A DNA stretch of 64,000 nucleotides from an uncultured Alphaproteobacteria bacterium. GTDB taxonomy: Bacteria; Pseudomonadota; Alphaproteobacteria; Rhodobacterales; Rhodobacteraceae. Every line of letters starts with the position of its first letter. Position 1 is the first letter of the stretch. The notes beneath the pieces are model-generated. The model did not search any database and was not told the origin of the DNA. It was given only the letters and a program-made list of their open reading frames with translations. The stretch is from positions 1-64,000 of the forward strand of contig CAKMYZ010000016.1 in the NCBI GenBank assembly GCA_929200255.1. Reading direction: 5' to 3'. Position numbers and translations under genes: made by a program. This document shows positions 36,639-46,634 of this stretch, one piece after another.

Positions 36639-38804
36639 TCAGTCTCCTGACGTATTAGTCAAATTTGTCTGACGTTTCATATCAAGCCGGCGCTGGTGCA
36701 ACACAGGTTCGGTGTAGCCGGACGGTTGGATCCGACCCTTGAACACCAGATCACAGGCCGCCTGAAAAGCGATGCCATCAAAATCCGGTGCCATCGGGCG
36801 ATAGGCCGGGTCACCTGCGTTCTGGCCATCGACAACAGCAGCCATCTTGCGCATGGCCTCCATGACCTGTGCCTCGGTCACGATGTCATGGTGCAGCCAA
36901 TTGGCCAGGGCCTGGCTTGAGATCCGGCAGGTTGCGCGATCTTCCATCAGACCGACATCGTTGATGTCGGGCACTTTCGAACACCCAACCCCCTGATCAA
37001 TCCAGCGGACGACATAACCCAGAATACCTTGGGCGTTGTTCTCGACTTCCCTGACCTTCTGCGCATCCGACCAGCGCTGGTATTGCGCCAGCGGGATATC
37101 CAGAATGGAGGACACATAGGCCCGACGCCCGCCTTTGCGCAGTTTCGCCTGCACGGCCATCACATCCACCTTATGATAATGCAACGCATGCAAGGTCGCC
37201 GCTGTCGGGCTTGGCACCCATGCGCAGTTCGCCCCCGATTGCGGATGCCCGATCTTTTGTTCCAGCATCGCAGCCATCATGTCAGGCATCGCCCACATAC
37301 CTTTGCCGATCTGGGCCTTACCCGAAAACCCGCACTCCAGACCAATATCCACATTCTGATCCTCATAAGCGCCAATCCACTGTTTGCGCTTGATAAAGTC
37401 CTTGCGGCTAAACGGCCCTGCCTCCATCGAAGTATGAATTTCATCGCCGGTCCGATCCAGAAATCCGGTGTTGATAAAGGCCACACGGGACTTGGCGGCG
37501 CGGATACATTCCTTAAGGTTCACGGTTGTGCGCCGCTCTTCGTCCATGATTCCGATCTTGACCGTATCGCGGGGCAAACCCAGCGCGTCTTCAACCTTGC
37601 TGAAAATGTCATTGGTCAGTGCGACCTCTTCCGGCCCATGCATCTTGGGCTTGACCACATAAACCGAACCAAGCGCAGAGTTGCCGCCCTCGCGCTGCAG
37701 GTCATGTATAGCGATCATCACGGTGACCATCGCATCCATTAGCCCCTCAAACACCTCATCGCCATTGCCGTCCACAATGGCCGGGTTCGTCATCAGATGG
37801 CCCACGTTGCGCACCCACAGCAGCGCGCGGCCTTTCAACGTTACCTCTGATCCGTCAGGGGCGGTGTAAGTCGGGTCATCATTCAGACGGCGGGTCATTG
37901 TCTTACCCCCCTTCTGGAAAGATGCAGTCAGATCACCCCGCATCAGGCCAAGCCAGTTGTCATAGGCCTGCACCTTGTCCTCGGCGTCCACGCAAGCCAC
38001 GCTGTCTTCGCAATCCATGATCGCCGACACGGCGCTTTCGAGGCGGACATCGGCCAAAAGCGCCTGATCACGGCTGCCGATGGGATGCGCGCGGTCAAAG
38101 ATCAGTTCAACATGCAAGCCATTGTTGCGCAGCAGGACCGCATCTGGGGCTTTGGGATTGCCGCGGTAGCCTACGAATTTTTCAGGCTGGCGCAGGGGCT
38201 GATCATCCACCAACAGCGTGCCATCGTGCACATAGTAGCGCGACACATCCGCGTGACTGGCGCCCGCAATCGGGAATGCCTCATCCAGAAACACCCGCGC
38301 CCGTGCCACAACACGGGACCCGTGCCCGCGATCATAGGCACCTTTGGGGGGCTGAACACCCATTGCATCAGTTCCATAGAACGCATCATAAAGACTGCCC
38401 CAGCGGGCATTGGCCGCGTTCAGCGCAAACCGCGCGTTGGTGATGGGCACAACCAGTTGCGGGCCGGGAACCGTCGCAATCTCGGGATCTACATTCGCGG
38501 TCTCGATGGTGAAATCGGGGCCTTCGTCAACGAGATAGCCTATTCTATGCAGAAACGCCTCATAGGCTGAGCGGTCAAGTGCTTGCCCCGCCCGTTCGAC
38601 ATGCCAGGCGTCGATCTTAGCCTGGATGTCATCGCGGGTCTTAAGAATGGCACGATTGCGCGGGGTCATCTCTGCGACCAGGGCGGTAAAACCCTTCCAG
38701 AAGGTATCACGGTCAATCCCGATCCCATCAATCGCTTTGGTCTCGATGAAATCAGCCAACTCTGTGGCGACCTGAAGCCCGTATCTCTCGATCCGCTTTG
38801 ACAT
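36639..38804 (-). CDS. glcB: Malate synthase G
   Basis: 721 residues, the monomeric G isoform. It condenses glyoxylate with acetyl-CoA to malate in the glyoxylate shunt or glycolate use. Recognisable regions: [59 protein letters not shown] with a catalytic Arg/Glu/Asp set nearby, [40 protein letters not shown], and the C-terminal catalytic Asp region [12 protein letters not shown]. No isocitrate lyase or glycolate oxidase gene is adjacent. Monocistronic on the minus strand. Confidence 0.98.
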   Translation of the reverse strand: MSKRIERYGLQVATELADFIETKAIDGIGIDRDTFWKGFTALVAEMTPRNRAILKTRDDIQAKIDAWHVERAGQALDRSAYEAFLHRIGYLVDEGPDFTIETANVDPEIATVPGPQLVVPITNARFALNAANARWGSLYDAFYGTDAMGVQPPKGAYDRGHGSRVVARARVFLDEAFPIAGASHADVSRYYVHDGTLLVDDQPLRQPEKFVGYRGNPKAPDAVLLRNNGLHVELIFDRAHPIGSRDQALLADVRLESAVSAIMDCEDSVACVDAEDKVQAYDNWLGLMRGDLTASFQKGGKTMTRRLNDDPTYTAPDGSEVTLKGRALLWVRNVGHLMTNPAIVDGNGDEVFEGLMDAMVTVMIAIHDLQREGGNSALGSVYVVKPKMHGPEEVALTNDIFSKVEDALGLPRDTVKIGIMDEERRTTVNLKECIRAAKSRVAFINTGFLDRTGDEIHTSMEAGPFSRKDFIKRKQWIGAYEDQNVDIGLECGFSGKAQIGKGMWAMPDMMAAMLEQKIGHPQSGANCAWVPSPTAATLHALHYHKVDVMAVQAKLRKGGRRAYVSSILDIPLAQYQRWSDAQKVREVENNAQGILGYVVRWIDQGVGCSKVPDINDVGLMEDRATCRISSQALANWLHHDIVTEAQVMEAMRKMAAVVDGQNAGDPAYRPMAPDFDGIAFQAACDLVFKGRIQPSGYTEPVLHQRRLDMKRQTNLTNTSGD

Positions 38805-38866
38805 AGTGTCTTCCTTCTTGCCATCGCTGTATACCGCTGCACGCAGCTGCTTGCGACAGACCTAAT

Positions 38867-38879
38867 GCGAAAGTTTCGC
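38867..38879. promoter_or_regulatory. Palindrome upstream of glcB, possible operator
   Basis: GCGAAA, one base, TTTCGC: perfect arms, 63 bp upstream of the glcB start on the minus strand. A regulator of glyoxylate metabolism could bind, but none is identified. Confidence 0.35.
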
Positions 38880-39084
38880 CTAGGCAACAAATGCAGGTTG
38901 CATTTTTTACAGGCCTAAACGATCAGCGGCCTTGCGCCCGCACTTGCAGTGGTCAGAAGAAGGCCGCACATTGCCTCGTGCTGTCGCCCAAGCCACCCGC
39001 CACGCAAAGGGTCGGCCACAGGTGGCACAGTTATCTGCGGCTGGTCAGTCTTGCGGCGCATCTTAGGCCCGATGAGGGGGCTGT

Positions 39085-39138
39085 GGCGCTGACAAAGTTT
39101 TGCAAAAAACTTTGCGCCAAAATCTGGGGCAGATTTTG
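39085..39138. repeat. Two tandem hairpin-forming repeats upstream of pepN
   Basis: Hairpin 1: CAAAGTTTT (39093-39101), loop GCAA, AAAACTTTG (39106-39114), extended by GGCG (39085-39088) against CGCC (39115-39118). Hairpin 2: CAAAATCTG (39118-39126), loop GGG, CAGATTTTG (39130-39138). They follow one another without a gap. I recall this composite as a common extragenic palindrome in Rhodobacterales genomes. Confidence 0.65.
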
Positions 39139-39206
39139 CCACCCGGTGCTGGCCTATCGCCCTGACCCGCCCTACCCTGCCGGCGAACCATGCCAAGGAT
39201 GACCCC

Positions 39207-41759
39207 ATGAAAGACGCTGCCCCACAGACCATCTATCTGCGTGACTACACTGCGCCAGCTTATCTGGTCGACAGCCTGCATCTGACCTTCAAGCTTCACG
39301 CAACCGCCACCCGTGTGACCTCACGCATTGTGTTTCGCCCCAACCCGGATGCAGACAGCGGTGACTTCATTTTGCATGGTGAAGACATGGCCCTGATCAG
39401 CGCCAGGATCGACGGCCACCACATCACGCCAGACCTCACGCAAACAGAGCTCCGCTGCGATGTGCCTGACGCGCCATTCGTATTTGAAGTCGAGGTCGAA
39501 ATCAGCCCCAGCACCAACACCGCCCTTGAGGGGCTATACATGTCGGGCGGCATGTATTGCACCCAATGCGAGGCCGAAGGGTTTCGAAAGATCACCTATT
39601 ATCCGGACCGCCCCGATGTGATGGCCGTATTCACCGTGCGGATCGAAGGTGACCTACCGGTGTTACTGTCCAACGGCAATCAGACAGGTGCTGGCGATGG
39701 CTGGGCCGAATGGCATGATCCATGGCCCAAACCTGCCTATCTGTTTGCCCTCGTCGCGGGTGATCTTGCGGCCCATGCCGATCAGTTCGTCACGAAATCT
39801 GGCCGCCATGTCGCGCTGAATCTTTACGTCCGCCCCGGCGGGGATGAGGCGAAATGTGCCTTTGGCATGGAGGCGCTCAAGAAATCCATGGCCTGGGATG
39901 AACAGGTCTATGGTCGCGAATACGATCTGGATATCTTCAATATCGTGGCTGTGGATGATTTCAATGCGGGCGCAATGGAGAATAAGGGGCTCAACATCTT
40001 CAATGCCGCCGCCGTCCTTGCGTCCCCCGAGACAGCAACAGATGCCGATTTTGAACGGATCGAGGCGATCATCGCCCATGAATATTTCCACAACTGGACT
40101 GGCAACCGCATCACCTGCCGCGACTGGTTTCAGCTTTGCCTCAAGGAAGGGCTGACCGTTTTTCGCGACCAGCAGTTTACGGGCGATATGCGCAGCCATG
40201 CGGTGAAACGGATTGACGATGCGTTGGTCATGCGCGCCTATCAGTTTCGCGAAGACAACGGACCCTTGGCCCACCCCGTGCGGCCTGACAGCTTTGTTGA
40301 GATCAACAATTTCTACACCGCAACCGTCTACGAAAAAGGGGCCGAGATTATCGGCATGCTCAAGCGGTTGGTCGGCGATGCGGGTTACGCCAAGGCGCTT
40401 GATCTGTACTTTGAACGCCACGACGGCGATGCGGCCACGATCGAGGACTGGCTGCAGGTGTTTGAGGATACCACGGGCCGCGATCTGCGTCAGTTCGCCC
40501 TGTGGTATGCCCAAGCCGGCACGCCGCGCCTCACGGTGACGGACGACTATGCCGACGGGACCTTCCGCTTGCATCTGAGCCAGGAAACACCGTCCACACC
40601 CGGTCAGGACGACAAAGCACCTTTGGTGATCCCAGTTGCTGTTGGATTGCTCAACGACAATGGTGACGAGGTGCTGCCCACCCAGGTTCTGGAAATGACG
40701 CAGAGCCAGCAAAGCTTCACCTTTGAAGGGCTGGCCAGTAAGCCGGTCCCCTCTGTACTGCGAGGGTTCTCGGCCCCGGTTGTACTGCACCAAGACACAA
40801 CCAATGCCGATCGCGCCTTTCTGCTCGCCCATGACACCGATCCCTTTAACAAATGGGATGCCGGGCGGGAGCTGGCGCAGAATGTACTGATCGATATGAT
40901 CCGGGATGATGTTGCCCCAGAGGGCGCCTATCTTGACGGTTTGGCCACAGTCCTGCGCGACGATCGCCTTGATCCGGCCTTTCGCGCGCTTGTCCTTGCG
41001 CTTCCCAGCGAAGAGGACACCGCACAGGTGCTGTTTGGTGCCGGGCACACACCCGATCCGTTGGCGATCAACCGCGGACATGAGGCGCTGAAACTGCATA
41101 TCGCACAGCACCTGCAAGACATGTTGCCCCGTATCTACGCCGATATGACAGTGACCGGTCCCTATAGGCCGGATGCAGGGCCCGCCGGGCAGCGCGCACT
41201 TGGCAATGCGGTTCTGTCACTGATGAGCCGCCTTGATGGTGGGCGTCAGGCCACCCAACAATTCACCGCCGCCGACAATATGACCCAGCAATTGGGCGGC
41301 CTGCGCGCCTTGCTGCAAATCGCAAGAGGCGAGGCCGAACTTGAGGCCTTTGCCAGCCAGTGGCAGCACGACCGCCTTGTCATGGACAAATGGTTTGCCT
41401 TGCAAGTCAGTCTTGCGGCACCCCAGATGGCGGCAAGCACCGCAGAAAGACTGACCCGGCACCCTGATTTCGAGATCAGGAACCCCAATCGTTTTCGGTC
41501 TGTCTTTGGCGGGCTCAAGGCGAATACCGCCGGGTTTCATGCGCCAGATGGCACCAGCTATGATCTGATGGCTGACTGGTTGATCAAACTCGATCCGGTC
41601 AATCCGCAAACAACCGCGCGGATGACGACGGCCTTTGATACCTGGCGCCGCTATGACGCGGACCGACAGGACAAGATGCGCGCGGCACTACACCGCATCC
41701 TGCAAACACCCAATTTGTCGCGCGACACAACCGAGATGGTCACACGCATTCTGGCTTAG
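39207..41759 (+). CDS. pepN: Aminopeptidase N (M1 family)
   Basis: 850 residues, cytosolic, no signal peptide. The substrate-anchoring GAMEN motif is near 255-259 (FNAGAMENKGLNIF). The zinc site is HEYFHNWTGNR (H291, H295), with the third ligand Glu near E314 (CLKEGLTVFRDQQF) and a catalytic tyrosine in FYTATVYEKGAEI. It removes N-terminal residues from peptides during protein turnover. Helical C-terminal domain is full length, matching the E. coli PepN subgroup (870). AAGGA precedes the ATG. A single gene, divergent from glcB. Confidence 0.97.
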   Translation: MKDAAPQTIYLRDYTAPAYLVDSLHLTFKLHATATRVTSRIVFRPNPDADSGDFILHGEDMALISARIDGHHITPDLTQTELRCDVPDAPFVFEVEVEISPSTNTALEGLYMSGGMYCTQCEAEGFRKITYYPDRPDVMAVFTVRIEGDLPVLLSNGNQTGAGDGWAEWHDPWPKPAYLFALVAGDLAAHADQFVTKSGRHVALNLYVRPGGDEAKCAFGMEALKKSMAWDEQVYGREYDLDIFNIVAVDDFNAGAMENKGLNIFNAAAVLASPETATDADFERIEAIIAHEYFHNWTGNRITCRDWFQLCLKEGLTVFRDQQFTGDMRSHAVKRIDDALVMRAYQFREDNGPLAHPVRPDSFVEINNFYTATVYEKGAEIIGMLKRLVGDAGYAKALDLYFERHDGDAATIEDWLQVFEDTTGRDLRQFALWYAQAGTPRLTVTDDYADGTFRLHLSQETPSTPGQDDKAPLVIPVAVGLLNDNGDEVLPTQVLEMTQSQQSFTFEGLASKPVPSVLRGFSAPVVLHQDTTNADRAFLLAHDTDPFNKWDAGRELAQNVLIDMIRDDVAPEGAYLDGLATVLRDDRLDPAFRALVLALPSEEDTAQVLFGAGHTPDPLAINRGHEALKLHIAQHLQDMLPRIYADMTVTGPYRPDAGPAGQRALGNAVLSLMSRLDGGRQATQQFTAADNMTQQLGGLRALLQIARGEAELEAFASQWQHDRLVMDKWFALQVSLAAPQMAASTAERLTRHPDFEIRNPNRFRSVFGGLKANTAGFHAPDGTSYDLMADWLIKLDPVNPQTTARMTTAFDTWRRYDADRQDKMRAALHRILQTPNLSRDTTEMVTRILA

Positions 41760-41968
41760 GGTCAGAACCCAATCACCCCAAACCGATGCTGGGATCCCCA
41801 CACTACGCCTGCTACACCGGCCGGTGGGGAAATGCGGGAACAACCGTCAACCTGATCGCGACGATGCGGCCCCGCAGACTGGGCTAATCTGATCACGCTT
41901 GCTCTCTTGAAGCTGGCTGCGCGTTCTTTTACACCCCAGAGCGACAGCTGCCCAAAGGACGTGAGCAC

Positions 41969-43480
41969 ATGCTTGATCTGACCTATACCGCCCCTGCCCC
42001 CAAAACCATCGCCGGTGCCACCAGCGACTGGGAATTGGTGATCGGTCTTGAGGTGCACGCACAGGTCGCAACCAGTGCCAAGCTCTTTTCCGGCGCTTCA
42101 ACCCAATTCGGCGCAGAGCCCAACAGCAACGTGGCGTTTGTGGATGCGGGTATGCCGGGCATGTTGCCTGTCATCAACGAAGGATGCGTCGCGCAGGCGG
42201 TGAAAACCGGGCTGGGGCTGAATGCGCAGATCAACCTGTTCTCGGCCTTTGACCGCAAGAACTATTTCTATCCAGACCTGCCGCAGGGCTACCAGATTTC
42301 GCAATTGTATCACCCGATTGTGGGCGAGGGCGAAGTGCTGGTTGAGATGGGCAATGGCGAGGCACGCAACGTGCGCATTGAGCGTATCCATCTTGAACAG
42401 GATGCGGGAAAATCTATCCATGACATGGATCCAACCATGTCTTTCGTCGACCTGAACCGCACCGGCGTTGCACTGATGGAAATCGTCAGCCGCCCCGACA
42501 TTCGTGGACCGGAAGAAGCGGCCGCCTATGTACTCAAGCTGCGCCAGATCCTGCGTTATCTGGGCACCTGCGATGGCAACATGCAGAACGGCAACTTGCG
42601 GGCAGATGTGAATGTGTCGGTCTGTAAGCCCGGCGCATATGAAAAATACTGGGAAACACAGGATTTCAGCCACCTTGGCACCCGCTGCGAGATTAAGAAC
42701 ATGAACTCCATGCGCTTTATCCAGATGGCGATCGACTATGAGGCGCGCCGCCAGATCGCGCTGATCGAAGATGGGCAAGAGGTTGTGCAGGAAACCCGGC
42801 TTTATGATCCCGACAAGAACGAAACACGTTCAATGCGCTCGAAGGAAGAGGCGCATGATTACCGCTATTTCCCTGACCCCGATCTGCTGCCTTTGGAGAT
42901 CGAACAGGATTGGGTGGATGACATCAAAGCGTCCTTGCCTGAACTGCCGGACCAGAAGAAGGCGCGCTTTATCGGCGACTTTGGCCTGTCCGATTATGAT
43001 GCTTCTGTGCTGACAGCGGAAGTTGTGAACGCTGAGTATTTTGAGAAAGTCGCCGAAGGCCGTGACGGCAAACTGGCCGCAAACTGGGTGATCAACGAGC
43101 TTTTTGGCCGCCTCAAGAAAGAAGACCACAGCATCGAAGACAGCCCGGTGTCTGCCGCCCAATTGGGCGGGCTGATCGGGTTGATCAAGGCAGGCGACAT
43201 CAACGGCAAGATCGCCAAGGACGTCTTTGAAATCTGTTACACCACAGGCCGCGACCCCGCCGAGATTGTCGAAACCGAAGGTATGAAACAGGTTACTGAT
43301 ACTGGCGCGATTGAGGCGGCGGTTGATGACATTATCGCGGCCAACCCGGCACAGGTGGAAAAGGCACAGGCCAACCCCAAACTGGTGGGCTGGTTTGTCG
43401 GGCAGGTGATGAAAGCCACAAGCGGCAAGGCCAACCCGGCGGCGGTCAATCAAATCGTTACAGGTAAACTTGGCCTGTAA
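41969..43480 (+). CDS. gatB: Asp/Glu-tRNA amidotransferase subunit B
   Basis: 503 residues. With GatA and GatC it converts Glu-tRNA(Gln) or Asp-tRNA(Asn) to the amide form; neither partner gene is in the window. Cradle domain motifs: [117 protein letters not shown]. The C-terminal tRNA-contacting tail (about 350-500) is the part related to YqeY. Preceded by AAAGGA. About 210 bp from pepN, so separately transcribed. Confidence 0.98.
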   Translation: MLDLTYTAPAPKTIAGATSDWELVIGLEVHAQVATSAKLFSGASTQFGAEPNSNVAFVDAGMPGMLPVINEGCVAQAVKTGLGLNAQINLFSAFDRKNYFYPDLPQGYQISQLYHPIVGEGEVLVEMGNGEARNVRIERIHLEQDAGKSIHDMDPTMSFVDLNRTGVALMEIVSRPDIRGPEEAAAYVLKLRQILRYLGTCDGNMQNGNLRADVNVSVCKPGAYEKYWETQDFSHLGTRCEIKNMNSMRFIQMAIDYEARRQIALIEDGQEVVQETRLYDPDKNETRSMRSKEEAHDYRYFPDPDLLPLEIEQDWVDDIKASLPELPDQKKARFIGDFGLSDYDASVLTAEVVNAEYFEKVAEGRDGKLAANWVINELFGRLKKEDHSIEDSPVSAAQLGGLIGLIKAGDINGKIAKDVFEICYTTGRDPAEIVETEGMKQVTDTGAIEAAVDDIIAANPAQVEKAQANPKLVGWFVGQVMKATSGKANPAAVNQIVTGKLGL

Positions 43481-43568
43481 CGCAGATCAAAACAGCACCA
43501 AAGCAATACCATTGGCCTAATCGCACGCGATTTGATAAAAGCCTGCGGGTCACAACGGGGATGACACG

Positions 43569-43985
43569 ATGTTATATGAATACAAGGTCATACCGGCACC
43601 AACGCGCGGCTTGAAGGCGAAGGGCGTCAAGACGTTCGAAGACCGTTTTGCCAATGCGCTTGAAACCGAGATGAATACGCTGGCCGCCAAAGGCTGGGAG
43701 TATGTGCGGGCTGACACCCTGCCTTGTGAACAGCGCGAAGGCTTAATGGGCAAGACAACCGTCTACCAGAACATGCTCGTGTTCCGGCGGGCGAAAGCTG
43801 CAAAAGAGGCTGCACCGGCTTTTTCCGCGCCAAAGGTAAGTGCCGCACCACCCAAGACCGGCGAGGAACGTCTGGCAGAAAAACAGGCGCTGGCCCATCC
43901 CAAGCCCGTGTCACCACCCAAACCGCAGAAGGTTGAGCCTGCGGTGACAGACAAGCCGTCTGACAAAGACGTCGCCGCTGAATAG
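43569..43985 (+). CDS. DUF4177-like small protein
   Basis: 138 residues. The N-terminal 75 residues (LYEYKVIPAPTRGLKAKGVK, LETEMNTLAAKGWEYVRADT, LMGKTTVYQNMLVFRR) have the pattern of DUF4177, including the NxLAxxGWEYV core. The second half is a low-complexity tail rich in Ala, Pro and Lys (APKVSAAPPKTGEERLAEK), likely unstructured. Function unknown. It follows gatB by 88 bp on the same strand and could share its transcript. GGGGA before the ATG. Confidence 0.75.
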   Translation: MLYEYKVIPAPTRGLKAKGVKTFEDRFANALETEMNTLAAKGWEYVRADTLPCEQREGLMGKTTVYQNMLVFRRAKAAKEAAPAFSAPKVSAAPPKTGEERLAEKQALAHPKPVSPPKPQKVEPAVTDKPSDKDVAAE

Positions 43986-44091
43986 CTTTGGCGTTTTGCA
44001 TCTGACTTCGCAGACCATGCATCACCAGCTGCATTCGGGCCGTACCAGGTAGAGGGCAGCGATTGGTGGAACACGTCGTCGTCAGGCAGCC

Positions 44092-44343
44092 CTAAGCAAT
44101 ATCAATTGCGAGGGCGTGGATGCGTGCAATGATGTCCTTGCCAAGTGCCGCGTGGATCGCCCGATGGCGCGCGATGCGCGACAGTGTATCAAGGGATGGC
44201 GCCCTAATCACGATCCGCCAATGGCTTTCGCCAGACCCATCGTCACCCGCATGACCATGATGCTGCGCACTTTCATTGATCACATCCAGACGTTCGGGTG
44301 CAAGCGCACCCAGAGCATCACGAATTTCCGCTTCAATCGACAT
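44092..44343 (-). CDS. BolA family protein
   Basis: 83 residues from MSIEAEIRDAL; an in-frame ATG 12 codons earlier is less likely. Class II KH-like fold: LAPERLDVINESAQHHGHAG (loop that can ligate a 2Fe-2S cluster with monothiol glutaredoxin), ESHWRIVIRAPSLDTLSRIA, RHRAIHAALGKDI with the conserved RH. These proteins act in iron-sulfur cluster handling and iron sensing. Divergent from the J-domain gene, an arrangement recurring in alphaproteobacteria. Confidence 0.92.
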   Translation of the reverse strand: MSIEAEIRDALGALAPERLDVINESAQHHGHAGDDGSGESHWRIVIRAPSLDTLSRIARHRAIHAALGKDIIARIHALAIDIA

Positions 44344-44423
44344 TATTTTGCTCCTGCCCTCTTCAATCTCTCGCTGCATTGTTTAGTATCTCCTCTCCGA
44401 GTCTAAAAGGTGAGACGCGCACC

Positions 44424-45059
44424 ATGAAGAAAGATGATCCATTTGGCTTTGACATGTCTGTGTCGAGTTCCAAGAAAAAGAACCCGCGCGGGCGGCGGGG
44501 CATGTCGGGTGCATCTGAAACATCCACCCGGATTTGCGACCATGAAGGCTGCGAAGAGGCAGGCAAGTACCGTGCGCCAAAGTCACCTGATGTGCTGGAT
44601 GATTTCTTCTGGTTCTGCCAGCAGCACGTGCGTGAGTATAATCTGAAGTGGAACTTCTTTGACAGCACTTCAGAGGCAGAGCTGGCCGCCCAGATGGACA
44701 GTGATCGCGTCTGGGAACGCCCCACCAAGCCCTTCAAGCGCAGCACCGAGGAACGGGCATGGGCGCGGCTGGGCGTTGATGATCCACATCAGGTTTTAGG
44801 TGAAAACGCAACCCAGAACCCCGGGCGTGGTGCAGCGCGTGGGCGCAAGTTGCCCCCAACCGAACGGCGCGCGATCGAGATCCTGGATGCCAAGGATAAC
44901 ATGTCCAAGCAGGAAATCCGCAAGGCCTACAAAGCCCTGATCAAGGTGTTGCACCCGGACATGAACGGCGGTGACCGAAGTCAGGAAGAACAACTGTCAG
45001 AGGTTGTTTGGGCCTGGGACCAGATCAAGATCAGCCGAAATTTCCGCGAAAAAGATTAA
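44424..45059 (+). CDS. J-domain (DnaJ-like) protein
   Basis: 211 residues from MKKDDPFGFDM, after AAGGTGAG. The J-domain is at the C-terminus (about 150-208): RAIEILDAKDNMSKQEIRKA, YKALIKVLHPDMNGGDRSQE with the HPD motif near 181. The N-terminal region has a cysteine pair (ICDHEGCEEAG) and an aromatic-rich segment (DDFFWFCQQHVREYN) that may bind metal or a client. It would stimulate DnaK. In this group it commonly precedes cobS; here msrB and a membrane-protein gene intervene. Confidence 0.88.
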   Translation: MKKDDPFGFDMSVSSSKKKNPRGRRGMSGASETSTRICDHEGCEEAGKYRAPKSPDVLDDFFWFCQQHVREYNLKWNFFDSTSEAELAAQMDSDRVWERPTKPFKRSTEERAWARLGVDDPHQVLGENATQNPGRGAARGRKLPPTERRAIEILDAKDNMSKQEIRKAYKALIKVLHPDMNGGDRSQEEQLSEVVWAWDQIKISRNFREKD

Positions 45060-45082
45060 GCCGGGCAACGACGTCCGGCTTA
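45057..45082 (+). terminator. Weak hairpin at the end of the J-domain gene
   Basis: TAAGCCGG (45057-45064) and CCGGCTTA (45075-45082), 10-base loop. It includes the stop codon and lacks a T run, so termination is doubtful. Confidence 0.3.
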
Positions 45083-45110
45083 GCCCGTCAAATCGCTAGA
45101 AACCCACTTG

Positions 45111-45653
45111 CTACTTACGGTGATAAAGTTGCGCGCGTGACAATGTGCTCAGCCGTGATGTCGCGTGGCGATGGCTGGCCGCGCGGCCATACCCAAAGGC
45201 ACGCTCTTCAGTGATTGCGATCATCATGTAATGCGCGCCCATCAGAATGATGAACCACGCGACGGCTAACCAAGGCTTGGCGATCATTTCCGTCAAGAGG
45301 ATGACTGGCGCGTAGAAGGTCCCATAAAGCGGATAGATCATCGTGCCTGCAATCAGCGACGCGAGGAATGCAACCGCAATTGCACCGACAAACGCGCGTG
45401 CAAAGCCAAGCACCCCGAGGTTGCCCATCCACCCACGTGCGGCAAAAAGTGCGATACCACCACCAGTCGCGCCAGCGAAGATAACCCAGAAGACGTAAAG
45501 CGATGTATCAGGCCCAATGGCAGCAGGCCCTTCGACACCTGACATGATCAAGACGCTCATTCCGGCGGTTGTTGCGATGACTGCCGCATAGGCAAGAACA
45601 AACAACTTTTCACCATGCGTCAGATATAAGGCCTTGAGAAAACGATCCAGCAT
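45111..45653 (-). CDS. Multi-spanning membrane protein of unknown function
   Basis: 180 residues with about four or five hydrophobic segments (near 17-36, 47-70, 80-105, 115-148). The N-terminus (MLDRFLKALYLTHGEKLFVL) is amphipathic and the C-terminus basic (RAASHRHATSRLSTLSRA). No family recognised. A run of Gs lies 8-9 bases before the ATG. Convergent with the J-domain gene; a candidate CRP-like site lies 62 bp upstream. Confidence 0.7.
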   Translation of the reverse strand: MLDRFLKALYLTHGEKLFVLAYAAVIATTAGMSVLIMSGVEGPAAIGPDTSLYVFWVIFAGATGGGIALFAARGWMGNLGVLGFARAFVGAIAVAFLASLIAGTMIYPLYGTFYAPVILLTEMIAKPWLAVAWFIILMGAHYMMIAITEERAFGYGRAASHRHATSRLSTLSRAQLYHRK

Positions 45654-45975
45654 CTTTGATGCCCCCCTATACTCACTAATTTAACAACACTTACACGCAA
45701 AAGTTGCAAAGCTCTGTGTCAAACGTCACAGCACAATCCAACTCACTGGCATAAATTTGCCACATTGTTCGACCCCCGACAAGGAAAAACAGGCGAAAAG
45801 TCGCCCATCCGAAGCGCGACACAATAAATGCTTGTTAACCATGGCCAATTCTCGGGTCTCACGTGCGGTGTATTCGCTTTTGGGTAGTCGTTTCGTGATG
45901 CACACTGCCACCCATTCCTTAAATCGCCCCTAAAAAGAATCGCTTTGAGGCGGAAATATGGCCCTCACAGGATAT
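45654..45975. other. Intergenic region, one candidate CRP-like site
   Basis: No gene is convincing; a 61-codon minus-strand frame at 45726-45911 lacks a ribosome site. The only structured element seen is the CRP-like sequence at 45715-45730. Confidence 0.4.
45715..45730. promoter_or_regulatory. CRP/FNR-like half-symmetric site
   Basis: TGTGT, six bases, TCACA (45715-45730), 62 bp upstream of the minus-strand membrane gene. One mismatch from the E. coli CRP consensus TGTGA-N6-TCACA. Low confidence. Confidence 0.3.
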
Positions 45976-46437
45976 CTAGGCCGCCCTGAATACAAGGCTG
46001 ACACCGTTCAAACAGTGCCGTTTTCCGGTGGGCTGTGGGCCGTCATCAAAGATATGGCCAAGGTGGCTGCCGCAACGGCGGCAATGGGCTTCGGTACGCA
46101 CGCGCAGCAGTTTGCGGTCCGGTTTGGTCCCGATTGCCCCCGGCAGGCTGTCGTAAAAGCTGGGCCAGCCTGTACCGCTGTCGTATTTTGTCTCGGATGG
46201 ATAAAGTGCCAGATCACAGCCGCGGCAGAAATATGTGCCCTCGGCGTAGTTCTTGTCCAATGGTGAACTTCCTGCACGTTCCGTCCCTTCATCACGCATC
46301 ACGCGGTATTGCGCATCGGTCAGCAGCGCACGCCATTCCGCTTCGGTGCGGGTTATTTCAAACTGCTGGGCCCGCAGGGCGGCAGGGGCTGCAACACTGG
46401 CAAGTGCGGCGATGGTAAACGTGCGACGGTTCATCAT
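45976..46437 (-). CDS. msrB: Peptide-methionine (R)-S-oxide reductase, exported
   Basis: 153 residues. The N-terminus [20 protein letters not shown] has a twin-arginine-like motif and a hydrophobic stretch ending near ALRA, indicating periplasmic export, probably by Tat. The MsrB domain has zinc cysteines C71/C74 (CRGCD) and C119/C122 (CRRCG), [11 protein letters not shown], and the catalytic C142 in [13 protein letters not shown]. It repairs methionine-R-sulfoxide in envelope proteins. It is divergent from cobS with about 200 bp between and has no visible partner for electron supply. Confidence 0.9.
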   Translation of the reverse strand: MMNRRTFTIAALASVAAPAALRAQQFEITRTEAEWRALLTDAQYRVMRDEGTERAGSSPLDKNYAEGTYFCRGCDLALYPSETKYDSGTGWPSFYDSLPGAIGTKPDRKLLRVRTEAHCRRCGSHLGHIFDDGPQPTGKRHCLNGVSLVFRAA

Positions 46438-46634
46438 GGGTCAATCCTTTGCATTTGCCCCGATATATCAGCCCATCCGCATTGCCGCCTAGCGCTACGG
46501 CTACAGACCACGCGCATGTGATCACCTGTTATATCGCGTTAACACAGACCCAATTCGCCCTTTCCCTTGCAGCCACGAGGTATATGTTGCATCCCGACGC
46601 AGGACGAAATGAGCAAGTGCAAGGGCATTCTAAG

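Larger units (their letters stand above)
38805..39206. other. Intergenic region between divergent glcB and pepN, with palindromes
   Basis: About 400 bp without a gene. It holds a 13-bp palindrome at 38867-38879 and two tandem hairpins at 39085-39138. Promoters of both divergent genes lie here. Confidence 0.6.

Noticed and set aside
39663-41117. 484-codon open frame antisense to pepN
   Set aside because: pepN is complete with all catalytic motifs; the antisense product has no domain.
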